A stretch of 13,795 nucleotides of DNA from JBHIER01 sp046760705 [NCBI: bacterium] (GCA_046760705.1 JBHIER010000029.1:1-13795), one strand, 5' to 3'. Numbered from the stretch's first letter, positions 1 to 7,693 are shown. The notes: generated by a model from the sequence alone, not told the origin. A program made the numbers and translations.

Positions 1-1
1 C

Positions 2-1534
2 TTAGACGAGGAGGTAATCACCTCCTCGAGGGGCCAGTCTGAACGCCACGAACCGAGTGATCGACCCACTTTAGCACCAGTTGACACCTCTCTGGCCCTG
101 CGCGAGATAGTAGTGGACACCGATCTTTACCGGGCCAAACTCTCAACTCAGGGCGGAACAATAAAGAGCTGGCAGCTTAAGGCCTTCGAAGGCATTGAAA
201 AACGGTGGGTTGAGCTTATGCCCCAGGATCCGACCGGTGCTCTCAGCCTCTCCTTCGATGTTGGGGGAAGAGAGATCGACCTCTCCGACTACTCCTTTTC
301 ATGTGAGGCCCAAAATGTGATCCTCGATGAGACGCACCCTACCCAGTCCATAAACATGATCCTTCGCCTTCAAGATGGTAAGAGGGTCGAGAAGGAGTTC
401 ACTTTCCGGCTGGGCCAATACTCCTTCGATCTCAGAGTGCTCCTTGAAGGGTTTGCCGGAACTGTTCCAACTCGGGAATATGAGCTGGTCTGGAGACCGG
501 GGCTGGGGTCAACAGAGGTAGACGTGAAGGAGGATATGGCCAAGATGGCCGCTTGCGCTCTGCTGGGCGATGGTGTGGCCAAATACGACATAGGTAGGAA
601 AGAGCAGACCTTGGACCGAAGAGAGGACGGTACCACAGGCTGGGGGGCCATTCGGACAAAATATTTCTTAATGGCGATGATTCCACGCTCAGAGCCGGCC
701 AAAGGGATCGAAATTCAAGGAAGAAAGAGAAAAGTAACCCTGGGCAAAGACTCTGTGGAGATGAAAACTTTTGCTACTGCCCTGCGAATGGACTTGAGAG
801 TGGACGGTGCAACGAGCCATGGCTATGAGGTCTACCTCGGCCCCCAAGATTATGCTCTCCTGCGGAAGTACGGGGTAGGATTAGAAAAGTGTATGGATCT
901 GGGATGGCCGATCATCCGCCCTGTCAGTCGAGTGATCTTGGCCTTCTTTGTCTTCGCACACCGCTACATCCCCAATTATGGGCTGGTCATCATCATCTTT
1001 TCGATATTGCTGAAAGTACTTTTCTATCCGTTGACTCACAAGCAATTGGAAGCGACGAAGAAGATGCAACAACTTCAGCCCCAACTGGCTACCCTGAAGG
1101 AAAAATACAAAAAGGACCCCCAGCGGCTGAATAGAGAGACGATGGCGTTGTACAAAAAGCACGGAGCTAATCCCCTGGGGGGGTGCTTCCCCCTGCTCCT
1201 GCAGATGCCTATCTTTTTCGCACTCTTCACAGTTTTCCGGAGCACCATCGAATTGCGAAGGGCCGAGTTCGTCGGCTGGATTCAGGATCTGTCCCAAAAG
1301 GACCCGTACTTAGTCCTGCCAATCATAATGGCTATCACTATGTTTATCCAACAGAAGATGACCATGAAGGATCCGAAACAGGCGGCTATGGTCTACCTGA
1401 TGCCAGTCATTATGTTCGTCTTTCTTATGAACTTCGCCTCAGGATTGGTCCTGTATTGGACGGTCTTCAACATACTGTCGATCCTTCAGCAACTCTTTGT
1501 TGACAGGAAGGGTAGAATCGCTGTTCAGAAGTGA
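2..1534 (+). CDS. yidC: Membrane protein insertase YidC (5'-truncated by window edge)
   Basis: YidC/Oxa1/Alb3 insertase, which inserts and folds inner-membrane proteins alone or with SecYEG. The frame is open from base 2 with no credible start, so the N-terminal membrane segment lies outside the window; 510 residues are visible. The first ~38 are a polar linker. The periplasmic beta-domain then starts at about residue 39 (strand motif LSTQGGTIKSW), as in Gram-negative YidC. The conserved 60KD-IMP domain fills the C-terminal third: hydrophobic segment ending FYPLTHKQ, cytoplasmic coiled region rich in K/Q, NPLGGCFPLLLQMPIF, a DPYLVLPIIM segment, and a final GLVLYWTVFNILSILQQ helix. The groove position that is Arg in E. 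coli (VRGIMYPLT) appears to be Lys here (LKVLFYPLT), which keeps the positive charge. Only 22 nt separate it from khpB, so co-transcription is likely. Identity is secure; only the 5' end is missing. Confidence 0.97.
   Translation, partial: LDEEVITSSRGQSERHEPSDRPTLAPVDTSLALREIVVDTDLYRAKLSTQGGTIKSWQLKAFEGIEKRWVELMPQDPTGALSLSFDVGGREIDLSDYSFSCEAQNVILDETHPTQSINMILRLQDGKRVEKEFTFRLGQYSFDLRVLLEGFAGTVPTREYELVWRPGLGSTEVDVKEDMAKMAACALLGDGVAKYDIGRKEQTLDRREDGTTGWGAIRTKYFLMAMIPRSEPAKGIEIQGRKRKVTLGKDSVEMKTFATALRMDLRVDGATSHGYEVYLGPQDYALLRKYGVGLEKCMDLGWPIIRPVSRVILAFFVFAHRYIPNYGLVIIIFSILLKVLFYPLTHKQLEATKKMQQLQPQLATLKEKYKKDPQRLNRETMALYKKHGANPLGGCFPLLLQMPIFFALFTVFRSTIELRRAEFVGWIQDLSQKDPYLVLPIIMAITMFIQQKMTMKDPKQAAMVYLMPVIMFVFLMNFASGLVLYWTVFNILSILQQLFVDRKGRIAVQK
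7..28 (+). repeat. Perfect 9-bp inverted repeat inside yidC
   Basis: CGAGGAGGT and ACCTCCTCG form a perfect 9-bp stem around an AATC loop. It lies in the region of yidC encoding the linker before the periplasmic domain. The left arm resembles a Shine-Dalgarno sequence, but no start codon follows at a usable distance. It may be a chance product of Glu-Glu and Ser-Ser codons. Confidence 0.4.
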
Positions 1535-1556
1535 TCTCTCCTTTCTCGGAGCGGCT

Positions 1557-2195
1557 ATGGACTCCATTCTTCAAAAAGCTCGGACAGTAGAGGAAGCGGT
1601 AGCCATTGGATTGGAGCGGCTGAAGGCTGCCCGAGAGGATGTCGATGTTGAGATTGTTGAGGGAGCAGAGGCTTTTGGGGGCCAGCAGGGTGGGTATGTG
1701 GTGGTCAGATTGGGGCCCAAGACCGAAACCTCCGCGGCCATCGAAGGGTTTGCTGCCGAAATTCTCAAACTGATGGGTTTCTCTGCTCGGGTACACAGCA
1801 TCGATTATGCCCACCAATTCGTCATACAGATTGAGACCGCCGGGGCCAATGGGCTGCTCATCGGCCGCGGCGGTGAAGTTCTGACGGCATTTCAGCACAT
1901 TCTCAACCGAATAGTGCGACGGGAGGGGTTGACCGACAGGGCGATCGCGGTCGATGTCGGCCGCTATCGGGAGAGAAGAGCGGAGAGCCTCAGGAGCATG
2001 GCCATGAGGGCGGCCGCAGAGGTGAGGAGTCTTCAGAAAGAGATCACCCTTCAACCCCTTCCCCCCGCAGAGAGAAGGATCATACATCTGGCCTTGCAGC
2101 AAGACCCCGAGGTGAAAACTCACAGCGTGGGCTGGGGACCGTTAAAGCGCGTCGTCATATCACCAGTACCGGTTGAGACAATAGAGGATAGCTGA
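1557..2195 (+). CDS. khpB: RNA-binding protein KhpB (Jag), Jag-N/KH/R3H
   Basis: Jag/KhpB family RNA-binding protein, 212 residues. In other bacteria the family works with KhpA in post-transcriptional control linked to cell division and envelope synthesis. Domains in order: a short Jag-N region (about 1-52, including RTVEEAV), a KH domain with the GXXG loop IGRGGE at 102-107, and a C-terminal R3H domain (about 145-205) with the R-x3-H signature at R173-H177 followed by LALQQDPEVKTHS. I chose the ATG at 1557 because GGAG at 1548-1551 lies 5 nt upstream and the protein then begins with the usual Jag-N sequence. A TTG at 1497 would add 20 atypical residues overlapping yidC. The linker between Jag-N and KH is short. 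Position right after yidC is the conserved arrangement. Confidence 0.95.
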   Translation: MDSILQKARTVEEAVAIGLERLKAAREDVDVEIVEGAEAFGGQQGGYVVVRLGPKTETSAAIEGFAAEILKLMGFSARVHSIDYAHQFVIQIETAGANGLLIGRGGEVLTAFQHILNRIVRREGLTDRAIAVDVGRYRERRAESLRSMAMRAAAEVRSLQKEITLQPLPPAERRIIHLALQQDPEVKTHSVGWGPLKRVVISPVPVETIEDS

Positions 2196-2244
2196 ACCTG
2201 GGCCTTTCGGCTCCCGCCCCCCTTCCTATCGTGGAGCCAGCCTC

Positions 2245-3618
2245 ATGTTTGAAGAGACCATTGCAGCCATATCCACCCCTCCCGGCGAGGGGGGGATCTC
2301 TGTGGTGAGAATGAGCGGCCGGCAGGCCCTGTCCATTGCGGACAGACTCTTTCGGGGCAAGGTACGCCCTTCACAATCGTTGTCGCACCGCGTCCTCCAC
2401 GGCCGAATCAGCGCCCCCAGGTCTGGTGAGCCCATCGATGAGGTCCTGCTGGTGGTCATGAGAGGGCCGAAGACCTATACTGCGGAGGACATGGTGGAGG
2501 TCAACTGTCACGGTGGCTATCTGGTCACGAGAGGGGTCCTGGAGGCAGTTCTGAGTTGTGGGGCTCGTTTAGCGGAGCCCGGAGAATTTACAAAAAGAGC
2601 CTTTTTGAACGGTCGCATCGACCTGGCTCAGGCCGAGGCGGTGTTGGATGTCGTTCGATCGAGGACTCCTGCAGGCTTACGGCTGGCCCTGGAGCAGCTC
2701 GGAGGAGGGCTGTCCAGCGCAGTGGAACGCGTCCGCCATCAGCTTGTGGAGGTTCTATCCCAGTTGGAGGTGGCCGTCGACTTTTCTGAGAGCGACATCC
2801 AGGCTCTCTCGAGGGGTCAACAGATCTCGTCCATTGCGGAGATACTCCGCAGCGTCGAGGGCCTCATTCAGACCAGCGATGCGGGCAAGATCCTCCGAGA
2901 GGGGGCCAAGATGGCCATCGTGGGCAAGCCCAATGTGGGCAAATCGAGCCTCCTCAACGCCCTCTTGAAGGAGGAGCGGGCCATCGTTTCACCCATCCCG
3001 GGAACGACGCGAGACACCATCGAGGAGTGGTTGAACTTGGAGGGTCTTCCGCTTCGGATCGTCGACACGGCCGGTCTGGGGGGCGCTGCTGACGAGATCG
3101 AGAGGGAAGGGGGCCGACGGGCCGAGGAGCGGATGGGCCAGGCCGATGTGGTCCTCTTTGTGGTGGACGGGTCGGTGCCCCTCGATGAGAGGGACGTATA
3201 CATCGCTCAGCGCTTGAACGGAAAGAGACACATCGCGGTAATAAACAAGATCGATCTGAAGCAGATGATGGACGAAGACCGCCTGCCCGGTTTGGTCGGA
3301 GGTCCGGTCCTCAAAATTTCAGCCCTCCGGGGGTTGGGGCTCGAGGCTCTCAAAAGGTCCATCATCGATAGCGTCCTCAATCGGCCTGCCGTCGCCTCAG
3401 AGGGGATTTTTGTGACCCACTTACGCCATCGGGACGCGCTCATGAGGACAGGGGCGGCCCTGGGTCGGGCCCTGGAGACCCTGGAGAGGGGACTCTCCGA
3501 GGAATTTGTGGCTCAGGATGTACGAGAGGCCCTGGTCAGTGTGGGCGAGATCACCGGCGAAACTGCCACCGAGGAGATATTGGAGAAGATTTTCTCCCAG
3601 TTCTGTGTTGGCAAGTGA
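2245..3618 (+). CDS. mnmE: tRNA uridine-5-carboxymethylaminomethyl synthesis GTPase MnmE
   Basis: MnmE (TrmE), 457 residues, a near-typical full length. With MnmG it forms the complex that adds (carboxymethyl)aminomethyl groups to U34 of tRNAs reading split codon boxes. The N-terminal folate-binding/dimerisation domain (1-~120) starts FEETIAAISTPPGEGGISVVR and contains CHGGYLVT and EPGEFTKRAFLNGRIDLAQAE. The inserted G domain has G1 GKPNVGKS at 227-234, TTRD (G2) at 254-257, DTAG (G3) at 274-277, NKID (G4) at 334-337 and SAL (G5) at 359-361. The C terminus is CVGK, with the conserved catalytic Cys at 454 (usual motif C[IVL]GK). The start has GGAG at 2233-2236, 8 nt before the ATG. It lies 49 nt after khpB and 60 nt before mnmG. 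Confidence 0.98.
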   Translation: MFEETIAAISTPPGEGGISVVRMSGRQALSIADRLFRGKVRPSQSLSHRVLHGRISAPRSGEPIDEVLLVVMRGPKTYTAEDMVEVNCHGGYLVTRGVLEAVLSCGARLAEPGEFTKRAFLNGRIDLAQAEAVLDVVRSRTPAGLRLALEQLGGGLSSAVERVRHQLVEVLSQLEVAVDFSESDIQALSRGQQISSIAEILRSVEGLIQTSDAGKILREGAKMAIVGKPNVGKSSLLNALLKEERAIVSPIPGTTRDTIEEWLNLEGLPLRIVDTAGLGGAADEIEREGGRRAEERMGQADVVLFVVDGSVPLDERDVYIAQRLNGKRHIAVINKIDLKQMMDEDRLPGLVGGPVLKISALRGLGLEALKRSIIDSVLNRPAVASEGIFVTHLRHRDALMRTGAALGRALETLERGLSEEFVAQDVREALVSVGEITGETATEEILEKIFSQFCVGK

Positions 3619-3626
3619 CGGCCTGG

Positions 3627-3642
3627 GGTTTCACGTGGAACA
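3627..3642. promoter_or_regulatory. parS-like ParB/Spo0J binding site 1
   Basis: The 16-mer GGTTTCACGTGGAACA matches TGTTTCACGTGGAACA, one orientation of the conserved bacterial parS consensus, at 15 of 16 positions; the mismatch is the first base. It lies in the short non-coding gap between mnmE and mnmG. parS sites near oriC in the gidA/gidB region are well known. ParB binding here is inferred from sequence only. Confidence 0.8.
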
Positions 3643-3678
3643 GTCGGGGCGATGAGCCGTTTTTGAGGGGAAGGGGAG

Positions 3679-5595
3679 ATGATTGTTCACCCTGAGGAGT
3701 ACGATGTCGTCGTAGTGGGGGGTGGCCATGCCGGCTGTGAGGCGGCCCTGGCTGCGGCCCGGATGGGCTGTTCCGCCCTGCTTCTGACCATGAGCTACGA
3801 CTCCATCGCCCAGATGGCCTGCAATCCGGCCGTGGGCGGATTGGCCAAGAGCCATCTGGTGCGGGAGATCGACGCTTTGGGCGGTGAAATGGCCAAGGTG
3901 ACCGACGCCACGGCCATGCAGTTGCGCATCTTAAACACCGGAAAGGGGCCGGCCGTCTGGGCCCTGCGAGCCCAGGTCGACCGGGCCGCATATCGACTCC
4001 AGATGCGCCGGCGGCTGGAGAGGCAACCGCGGTTGGAGATCAAAGAGGCCAACGTGGTCCGGGTCGTGGCGAAGGACAGCCGGATCGAAGGGGTGTCGAC
4101 AAACACAGGGGTCCTCTATCGGGGCAAGACGGCCATCCTAACCACTGGAACCTTCCTCAACGGTCTCATTCATGTAGGCCTGGTCAGTTATCCGGGCGGG
4201 CGGGCCGGCGAGTTTCAGGCCGTCGGGCTCTCCGAGAGCCTGAGAGGGCTGGGCTTTGAGATCGGACGGTTGAAGACAGGAACACCACCGAGGATCGATG
4301 GGGGAACAATCGAGTACCGAAAGGTTGAAGCACAATACGGGGACGAGCACCCCACCTTCTTCTCCTATCAGACGGAGAGGGGCCGGGTCGATCAGACCAC
4401 CTGCTTCATCACCTATACCAACAGGAGGACCCATCGACTGATCCGGGGGGGGCTCGACAGATCCCCACTCTTCTCGGGAAAGATCGTGGGAACAGGCCCC
4501 CGATACTGTCCCTCCATCGAAGATAAGGTGGTCCGCTTTGCCGATAAGGAGAGCCATCAGATCATCTTAGAGCCCGAGGGGAGGGAGACCAGTGAGTTTT
4601 ACGTCAACGGCTTTTCCACCTCTCTGCCTGAGGACGTCCAGAGGGAGGCGCTCCATACCGTCCCCGGTCTCGAGAGGGCGGCCATCATTCGGCCCGGCTA
4701 CGCCATCGAGTACGACTTCCTCCCTCCCACACAAATCTATCCGTGGCTGGAGACGAAGCGGGTGAGGAACCTGTTCCTGGCCGGCCAGATCAACGGTACC
4801 TCGGGGTACGAGGAGGCCGCAGCCCAAGGTCTGATGGCCGGGATCAATGCGGTGCTGAAGCTACGGGGGGAGGAGCCCTTTGTCCTGAAGCGATCGGAGG
4901 CGTACATCGGTGTTCTCATCGATGACCTGGTGACAAAGGGGACGAAGGAGCCGTATCGGATGTTCACATCCAGGGCCGAACACCGGCTCCTGCTCCGTCA
5001 GGACAATGCAGACCAGCGGCTGATGGAGTACGGGTACCACTTCGGCCTCATCCCGGAGGGGGTGTTTGACACCTGTCGAAAGAGGCTGCGCATGATCGGG
5101 AGGGAACAGGAGCGATTGGAGAGGACCTTCGTCACCCCAGAGCGAGCCAATCGTGTCCTGACTCCCTTGGGCAAGGGCGAGATATCTCAACCCCAGTCCC
5201 TGTTCCAACTGTTGAGACGACCTGAAATCCGCTACGGCGACCTGAGCCGCATCTGCCCCGGAGAGGACAACCTCCCGGATGAGGTGAGGGAGCGGGTCGA
5301 AATTGAGGTCAAGTACGAGGGGTACATCCGGAGACAGATCGATCAGGTGAGGCGAATGGAGCGGATGGAGGACCGGCGGATTCCCCAGGGGCTCGACTAT
5401 TCCAGCATTCAGGCCCTTTCATCGGAAGCCCGGGAGAAGCTCCAAGAGGTTGAGCCGCTGTCCATCGGCCAAGCAGCCCGGATCTCAGGGGTGACGCCGG
5501 CTGACATCTCCATATTGTTAGTGTACTTAGAGAAGATGAGGCGGGAGCGAAAAGGGACCCATGAGGGATGTTCCACGGGAAACATGCGGAGCTGA
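3679..5595 (+). CDS. mnmG: tRNA uridine-5-carboxymethylaminomethyl synthesis enzyme MnmG (GidA)
   Basis: MnmG (GidA), the FAD-dependent partner of MnmE in modifying U34 of tRNA; 638 residues against about 629 in E. coli. The N-terminal Rossmann motif GGGHAGCEAA (14-23) binds FAD. Family signatures follow in order: NPAVGGLAKSHLVREIDALGG, NTGKGPAVWALRAQ, GTFLNG, LKTGTPPR, GPRYCPSIEDKVVRF (about 272-287), AGQINGTSGYEEAAAQG (about 367-383) and TSRAEHRLLLRQDNAD (about 427-442). A helical C-terminal domain follows, ending in GVTPADISILLVYLEK, which contacts tRNA and MnmE in characterised homologues. The start is the ATG at 3679, preceded by a purine-rich GAGGGGAAGGGGAG tract. The last 35 bp overlap rsmG in another frame, and parS-like site 2 lies in that overlap. 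The final ~13 residues after the conserved domain look unconstrained. Confidence 0.98.
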   Translation: MIVHPEEYDVVVVGGGHAGCEAALAAARMGCSALLLTMSYDSIAQMACNPAVGGLAKSHLVREIDALGGEMAKVTDATAMQLRILNTGKGPAVWALRAQVDRAAYRLQMRRRLERQPRLEIKEANVVRVVAKDSRIEGVSTNTGVLYRGKTAILTTGTFLNGLIHVGLVSYPGGRAGEFQAVGLSESLRGLGFEIGRLKTGTPPRIDGGTIEYRKVEAQYGDEHPTFFSYQTERGRVDQTTCFITYTNRRTHRLIRGGLDRSPLFSGKIVGTGPRYCPSIEDKVVRFADKESHQIILEPEGRETSEFYVNGFSTSLPEDVQREALHTVPGLERAAIIRPGYAIEYDFLPPTQIYPWLETKRVRNLFLAGQINGTSGYEEAAAQGLMAGINAVLKLRGEEPFVLKRSEAYIGVLIDDLVTKGTKEPYRMFTSRAEHRLLLRQDNADQRLMEYGYHFGLIPEGVFDTCRKRLRMIGREQERLERTFVTPERANRVLTPLGKGEISQPQSLFQLLRRPEIRYGDLSRICPGEDNLPDEVRERVEIEVKYEGYIRRQIDQVRRMERMEDRRIPQGLDYSSIQALSSEAREKLQEVEPLSIGQAARISGVTPADISILLVYLEKMRRERKGTHEGCSTGNMRS

Positions 5596-6253
5596 TGGAC
5601 AGATACGTCAATTGGTCGAGGGGTGCTCGGCCCTCGGGATCATCCTTTCCGAAGAGAAGAGGAGCCGGTTCGCCAGTTACTTGGGGGAAATTCTGGTCTG
5701 GAACCGCAGGATGAATCTGGTCTCGCGCCGGGAAGTGAACTCTATCTCCCTTCACCACTTCCTCGACTCGGTGAGTCCCCTGTCCCACGTTCCTATGCCT
5801 CGAGGGGCGGAGCTCATCGATGTCGGTCCAGGTGCCGGGTTCCCTGGGTTGCCTCTGAAGATCTGTCGGCCCGATCTCCGGCTCACCCTGGTGGAATCGA
5901 CCCGGAAGAAAGCGCTCTTCTTGCGGCACATAAGTGAGAAGCTCGGACTGTCTGAAGTGACCATCCTCTGCCAACGGGCAGAGAGGCTCAATCGGGAAGG
6001 GCCCTTTCAGAACAGGTACGACGTGGCAGTGGCCAGGGCAGTCGCCCGGTTAAGGTTCCTGGTTTGCCTGTGCCTGCCCTTTCTGAGGACCGGCGGGCGG
6101 TTTGTGGCCTTCAAAGGAGGTGACATCGAGGAGGAATTGGAGGAGGCCCTGCCTGAACTTCCCTCCCTATCAGGCCGATTGGAGAGGAGTGTTGAGATCG
6201 TCTTGCCGATCTCCTCAAAAAAGAGGAAACTGCTTGTTTTTACAAAGGGTTAG
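5561..6253 (+). CDS. rsmG: 16S rRNA (guanine-N7) methyltransferase RsmG (GidB)
   Basis: RsmG (GidB), 230 residues, a SAM-dependent class I methyltransferase that makes m7G527 (E. coli numbering) in 16S rRNA; loss of it gives low-level streptomycin resistance in several bacteria. Visible family motifs: WNRRMNLVSRRE (47-58), HHFLDS (65-70), SAM motif I DVGPGAGFPGLPLKI (87-101), VESTRKKALFL (111-121), and VAVARAVARL (155-164) before the FVAFKGG strand (181-187). The ATG at 5561 overlaps the mnmG end by 35 bp, giving translational coupling as in many genomes. The first ~13 residues are not conserved and are encoded partly by parS-like site 2, so a slightly different start is possible. It is followed after 17 nt by the DUF2007 gene rather than parA. 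Confidence 0.96.
   Translation: MRDVPRETCGADGQIRQLVEGCSALGIILSEEKRSRFASYLGEILVWNRRMNLVSRREVNSISLHHFLDSVSPLSHVPMPRGAELIDVGPGAGFPGLPLKICRPDLRLTLVESTRKKALFLRHISEKLGLSEVTILCQRAERLNREGPFQNRYDVAVARAVARLRFLVCLCLPFLRTGGRFVAFKGGDIEEELEEALPELPSLSGRLERSVEIVLPISSKKRKLLVFTKG
5569..5584. promoter_or_regulatory. parS-like ParB/Spo0J binding site 2
   Basis: TGTTCCACGGGAAACA matches the parS form TGTTCCACGTGAAACA at 15 of 16 positions; the change is T to G at position 10. It is in the reverse orientation to site 1, lies about 1.94 kb away, and is embedded in the coding overlap between mnmG and rsmG. A parS at the start of rsmG is a known arrangement in other bacteria. Function is inferred. Confidence 0.72.
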
Positions 6254-6270
6254 ATCACAAGGAGCCGGCC

Positions 6271-6597
6271 ATGCCCTTCTGCCCCCAATGTCGGTCCGAG
6301 TACCTCCAGGAGGTTGAAGAGTGCTCGCACTGCCGCATTCCACTGGTAAATGTGCTTGAGGAGGAGGATAGGAGCCAGTTTGTTCTCCTCCATACATTCC
6401 CCAGCATCGTCTACGCCGAGATGGTCAAGGAAGCCCTGGAAGACAGCGGCATACCTTGTCTGATGAAATCGGATATGCTGACATCCGCAATCGGAGCCAA
6501 GGGCGGAGGCGTGGGATCGCGAGTCAGAATCTATGTGCCAGAGGACAGAGTGAGAGAGAGCGACGAGATCATGGACCAGATGCTGGACCACATCTGA
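6271..6597 (+). CDS. Small zinc-ribbon / DUF2007 protein
   Basis: A 108-residue protein, predicted soluble. Residues 1-22 hold a zinc-ribbon-like pair of knuckles, CPQC (4-7) and CSHC (18-21). Residues ~36-108 resemble DUF2007 (putative signal-transducing protein): hydrophobic strand FVLLHTFPSIVYAEMVKEALEDSGIPCLMKSD, a Gly-rich turn GAKGGGVGS, strand VRIYVPED, then a C-terminal helix. The molecular function of DUF2007 is not known to me. The start is the ATG at 6271, preceded by AAGGAG about 9 nt upstream. It follows rsmG by 17 nt on the same strand, so it is probably the last gene of that operon. Its stop is 17 nt from the end of the convergent minus-strand gene. Confidence 0.85.
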   Translation: MPFCPQCRSEYLQEVEECSHCRIPLVNVLEEEDRSQFVLLHTFPSIVYAEMVKEALEDSGIPCLMKSDMLTSAIGAKGGGVGSRVRIYVPEDRVRESDEIMDQMLDHI

Positions 6598-6614
6598 AGA
6601 TCTGCCCCCCCGGT

Positions 6615-7490
6615 CTAATCCACTCTCCTGGCCAAGGTCACCGACTTCTTCGCTCTGTCCAAGACGCCCATTTGGGCGTTCATGGCCTCCAGGTACAGGA
6701 TGTAGACGCCCATTCTCAGTCGCCGGTTTCTGTCGTCCCTCCCGGTCCAGACCACCTCCCCGGTGCTGCCGCTGGACTCCTGGTCGATGAGCCTTCTGAC
6801 CAGGCGGCCCCGGATGTCGTATACCTCTAACTTTACGATGGCCGTCGGAACGGTGAGCTCATAGGAGATGGTCGTCTCCCCCTCAAATGGGTCCGGGTCG
6901 ACGGAAAGGCTGGCCTTGCGGACGAAAGAGGAGGCGTAGATGCTGTTCTGGGCGCAAGGGGTCGATTTCGAATCGGAGACGGATGTGGACCACGATTCAG
7001 GCTCCTCCGACGCCCAGCTCGGATTGATCCGCTCCAAGGATTTTCCATCGCCCCCACCCCATCGCCCCTCATAGGCCACCCTGTCGATTAGGGCTCTTGT
7101 GGAGTCGCGCAGGACGATCCGGTCCTCGTCGTTATTCAAGCGCGGCCAACCGGAGAGGGGTTTCAGGACAGGGCACAACACATTCGGATGGAGGGAGAGG
7201 AAGTCTGCAAGATCTTGAACAATAAGGACATAGCCATCTGGGGCTAACTCCATCGGGACGGCTGTCAGCAGCCTCGGCCTCGTAGAGTCGGAGTCCTCTA
7301 TCGTCCACCCCTTCAGATCAACAGGGCCGTCGCCCCGGTTGTATATTTCGACCCACTCCGGCTCGCCGCTCTCGGGGGCATACATGATTTCATTTATGGT
7401 GACCCCGCATACGGAAGCACCAAAACTTCCAAGGAGAAGGACAAAAACTGCCATAGACAGTATGAAAAGACGGCCGAACACGTTACCCAT
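6615..7490 (-). CDS. Secreted lamin-tail-domain protein with C-terminal FlgD-Ig/sorting-like domain
   Basis: A 291-residue exported protein. Residues 1-28 form a signal peptide or anchor (basic start, hydrophobic core LFILSMAVFVLLLGSFGASV). Residues ~29-145 match the lamin-tail domain (LTD) pattern: VTINEIMYAP, EWVEIYNRGDGPVDLKGWTIED, then LAPDGYVLIVQD and DRIVLRD. Residues ~194-270 look like the Ig-like FlgD/type-9-sorting fold at the C terminus of many secreted proteins in FCB-type bacteria: SLSVDPDPFEGETTISYEL, VKLEVYDIRGRLVRRL, GVYILYLEA. I chose the ATG at 7490 because GGGAG lies about 10 nt upstream and the signal peptide then begins directly; the longer open frame to 7577 adds 29 uncharacteristic residues. 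LTD proteins are often linked to cell-surface or extracellular nucleases, but no catalytic domain is visible here. Substrate is unknown. Confidence 0.85.
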   Translation of the reverse strand: MGNVFGRLFILSMAVFVLLLGSFGASVCGVTINEIMYAPESGEPEWVEIYNRGDGPVDLKGWTIEDSDSTRPRLLTAVPMELAPDGYVLIVQDLADFLSLHPNVLCPVLKPLSGWPRLNNDEDRIVLRDSTRALIDRVAYEGRWGGGDGKSLERINPSWASEEPESWSTSVSDSKSTPCAQNSIYASSFVRKASLSVDPDPFEGETTISYELTVPTAIVKLEVYDIRGRLVRRLIDQESSGSTGEVVWTGRDDRNRRLRMGVYILYLEAMNAQMGVLDRAKKSVTLARRVD

Positions 7491-7519
7491 GCGGTCACTT
7501 CTCCCTTTCTGAGGAGTTC

Positions 7520-7693
7520 TTAGCAAAAACGGGGACAGGAGCTTCGGGACACAATCGCTTGAGCAGACCTGATCCAAGAGGTTCTCACCTTCACGCTGGT
7601 TTCGATCCGCGGTCGATCCTTCACCCGGTAGAGCTTCGCAAAGGGGGCAAGCAGAGACACAGAGAATAATATTGATAAGACCCCAACTGCCAT
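7520..7693 (-). CDS. Possible small membrane protein (57 aa)
   Basis: A short ORF starting at ATG 7693 (minus strand) and ending in TAA. The N terminus is strongly hydrophobic (MAVGVLSILFSVSLLAPFAKLY), followed by a basic stretch (RVKDRPR), consistent with one membrane segment and a positively charged tail. GAGGG lies about 9 nt upstream of the ATG. It ends 29 nt before the start of the lamin-tail gene on the same strand, so they could share a transcript. I recognise no family. It may be a chance ORF or the remnant of a larger membrane protein. Confidence 0.25.
   Translation of the reverse strand: MAVGVLSILFSVSLLAPFAKLYRVKDRPRIETSVKVRTSWIRSAQAIVSRSSCPRFC

Noticed and set aside
1467-2123. A long minus-strand open frame opposite khpB
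   Set aside because: It is a shadow of the yidC end and khpB in a GC-rich stretch. khpB has the KH and R3H motifs and a proper start.
3551-3991. A Pro/Arg-rich minus-strand frame across the mnmE/mnmG junction
   Set aside because: It is a typical antisense artefact. The FHVKP string in its translation is the parS palindrome read in reverse, not a protein motif.
6598-6614. Bidirectional terminator between the convergent genes
   Set aside because: The 17-nt gap contains a C-run but no inverted repeat or T-run.
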